Positions 63,132-64,000 of a stretch of 64,000 bases of DNA are shown one piece after another. The translations under genes and the position numbers were made by a program. The stretch is taken from the NCBI RefSeq assembly GCF_043641665.1, contig NC_092181.1, positions 16,276,963-16,340,962 on the forward strand. Direction: 5' to 3'. Position 1 is the stretch's first letter. Each line of letters starts with the position of its first letter. The notes under the pieces were generated by a model that made no database searches, was not told where the DNA came from, and saw nothing but the letters and a program-made list of their open reading frames with translations. The DNA comes from Enoplosus armatus (Eukaryota > Chordata > Actinopteri > Centrarchiformes > Enoplosidae).

Positions 63132-64000
63132 AGGAATGTACAGTAAGCTACTGACTTCATGAAATATTAGCGTCGATATCATTTTGAAAAAATAAGGTGT
63201 CCCCATACCTTTAAATTGCCTAACCCTTACATTCGTATATTTCTTGAATTCTAAGCGTCTTATTTAACCAACTCAATTTCCTCCTATGAAAATTAAATTA
63301 GTTAAAGATGCTGTGTATATATGTATTTTTATTTTTCTGTGTTATGTAGGTGGCAGAAGATGTGTTCTATTATACAGCAGGACTGCATTAAAAATGCAAT
63401 GTTACCCACCACCAGTAACTCGTAGCCTGACAGCTGAATTTCCATTATTTGTATAGCATTATCCATCCAGGACATTTTCACAAGGACAAAATGAGGAGGC
63501 ACTTGAGAAATACACTTTATAGTCTGTTTGTTCTGTTTGTTTCAGAGAGATGAGCTTTATGCTGGTGGGGAATACTATAAACAAGTACAAAAAAAGCTCT
63601 AGCTTTACTTACCAGTAGTTTATATTTTCAGGTCTTATTATATTATAATTCCATAATCTTTTGTAGTATTTAGTTACTTTAAACTGAACTTAACATCTTT
63701 ATCTTTAATGTCTAAATTCTACATTTACTTGTTCTTTATATTAACTACTAATGTTGATATATTCTTATAGTAACTCATGATATTTCTTTCATTCTTTACT
63801 CTATCCAACTTAACCTTTTTATCATATAATATGATAGGCATATACTTTCCTCTGTAGCCTCTTAACAGTGGGTTTATGGGAAAACAGCATTAATCATAAA
63901 ACACTGGAGGCATTGTCAGCCAATTGCACTAGTTTACCACCAGTATACCAGCGTCCGAGTTGCAACCTTTAGTCCTTTCATCCCACTTGTCCATCGACTC

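Larger units (their letters stand above)
49481..64000. other. Gene-poor region downstream of ugt8 (second part)
   Basis: No convincing gene. Contents: TG runs 51191-51218, 51367-51392 and 62755-62788; CA run 58259-58321; CT-rich tracts near 52673-52740 and 54340-54560; dispersed repeats 54050-54240 and 55642-56045; a possible LTR-type fragment 62835-63131. A 15-codon possible exon is at 53255-53301. Open frames of 60-130 codons here lack family motifs or codon bias that I can recognise. Confidence 0.45.

Overview
This window looks like nuclear DNA of a ray-finned (teleost) fish, probably a percomorph. It has vertebrate exon-intron structure, very many CA/TG, CT, TA and GATA microsatellites, Tc1-like DNA transposons whose ends begin CACTATATTGCCAAAAG, and LINE-type tails of repeated CTGATT units. 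The species call is inference. There is no sign of bacterial operons, CRISPR arrays, phage or plasmid DNA. Almost all open frames of 60-150 codons here are chance or microsatellite frames.

Two protein-coding genes are supported. (1) On the minus strand, 5903-6025 is the first coding exon of a testican, best matched to SPOCK3. It carries a signal peptide and the start of the mature protein, and is followed by a consensus splice donor. The rest of that gene runs left out of the window, so 1-5902 is its first coding intron. (2) On the plus strand, ugt8 (ceramide UDP-galactosyltransferase) is complete: a probable non-coding first exon ending at 18669, then five coding exons (23602-24432, 28920-29062, 33067-33143, 34145-34364, 34639-35020). 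These join in frame to 550 residues. Poly(A) signals lie at 35504 and 37936. The two genes are divergent, with about 12 kb between their probable promoters.

Region by region: 1-5.9 kb is spock3 intron. 6.0-6.5 kb is the spock3 5' region, with GT and CT repeats and CpG-rich DNA. 6.5-18.4 kb is intergenic and transposon-rich: a decayed Tc1 copy at 8.9-9.4 kb, a MITE at 12.6-12.9 kb, a near-complete but broken Tc1 element at 14.4-15.6 kb, and a palindromic element at 17.5-17.9 kb. 18.4-35.0 kb is ugt8 with intronic repeats, a CpG-dense patch in intron 2 and a diverged tandem duplication in intron 1. 35.0-37.96 kb is its probable 3' UTR. 38-64 kb is about 26 kb in which I find no convincing gene: microsatellites, fish interspersed repeats (one carrying nuclear-receptor-like half-sites), and low-repeat blocks that could be conserved regulatory DNA.

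The two genes do not form a pathway. UGT8 makes galactosylceramide in the ER of myelinating and some epithelial cells; SPOCK3 is a secreted, mainly neural proteoglycan. I found no previously undescribed biological system. The most useful leads are the nuclear-receptor-like motifs in the 48.7-49.5 kb repeat, the intronic CpG patch, a perfect hairpin at 46.85 kb, candidate conserved elements, and one possible orphan exon at 53.25 kb.
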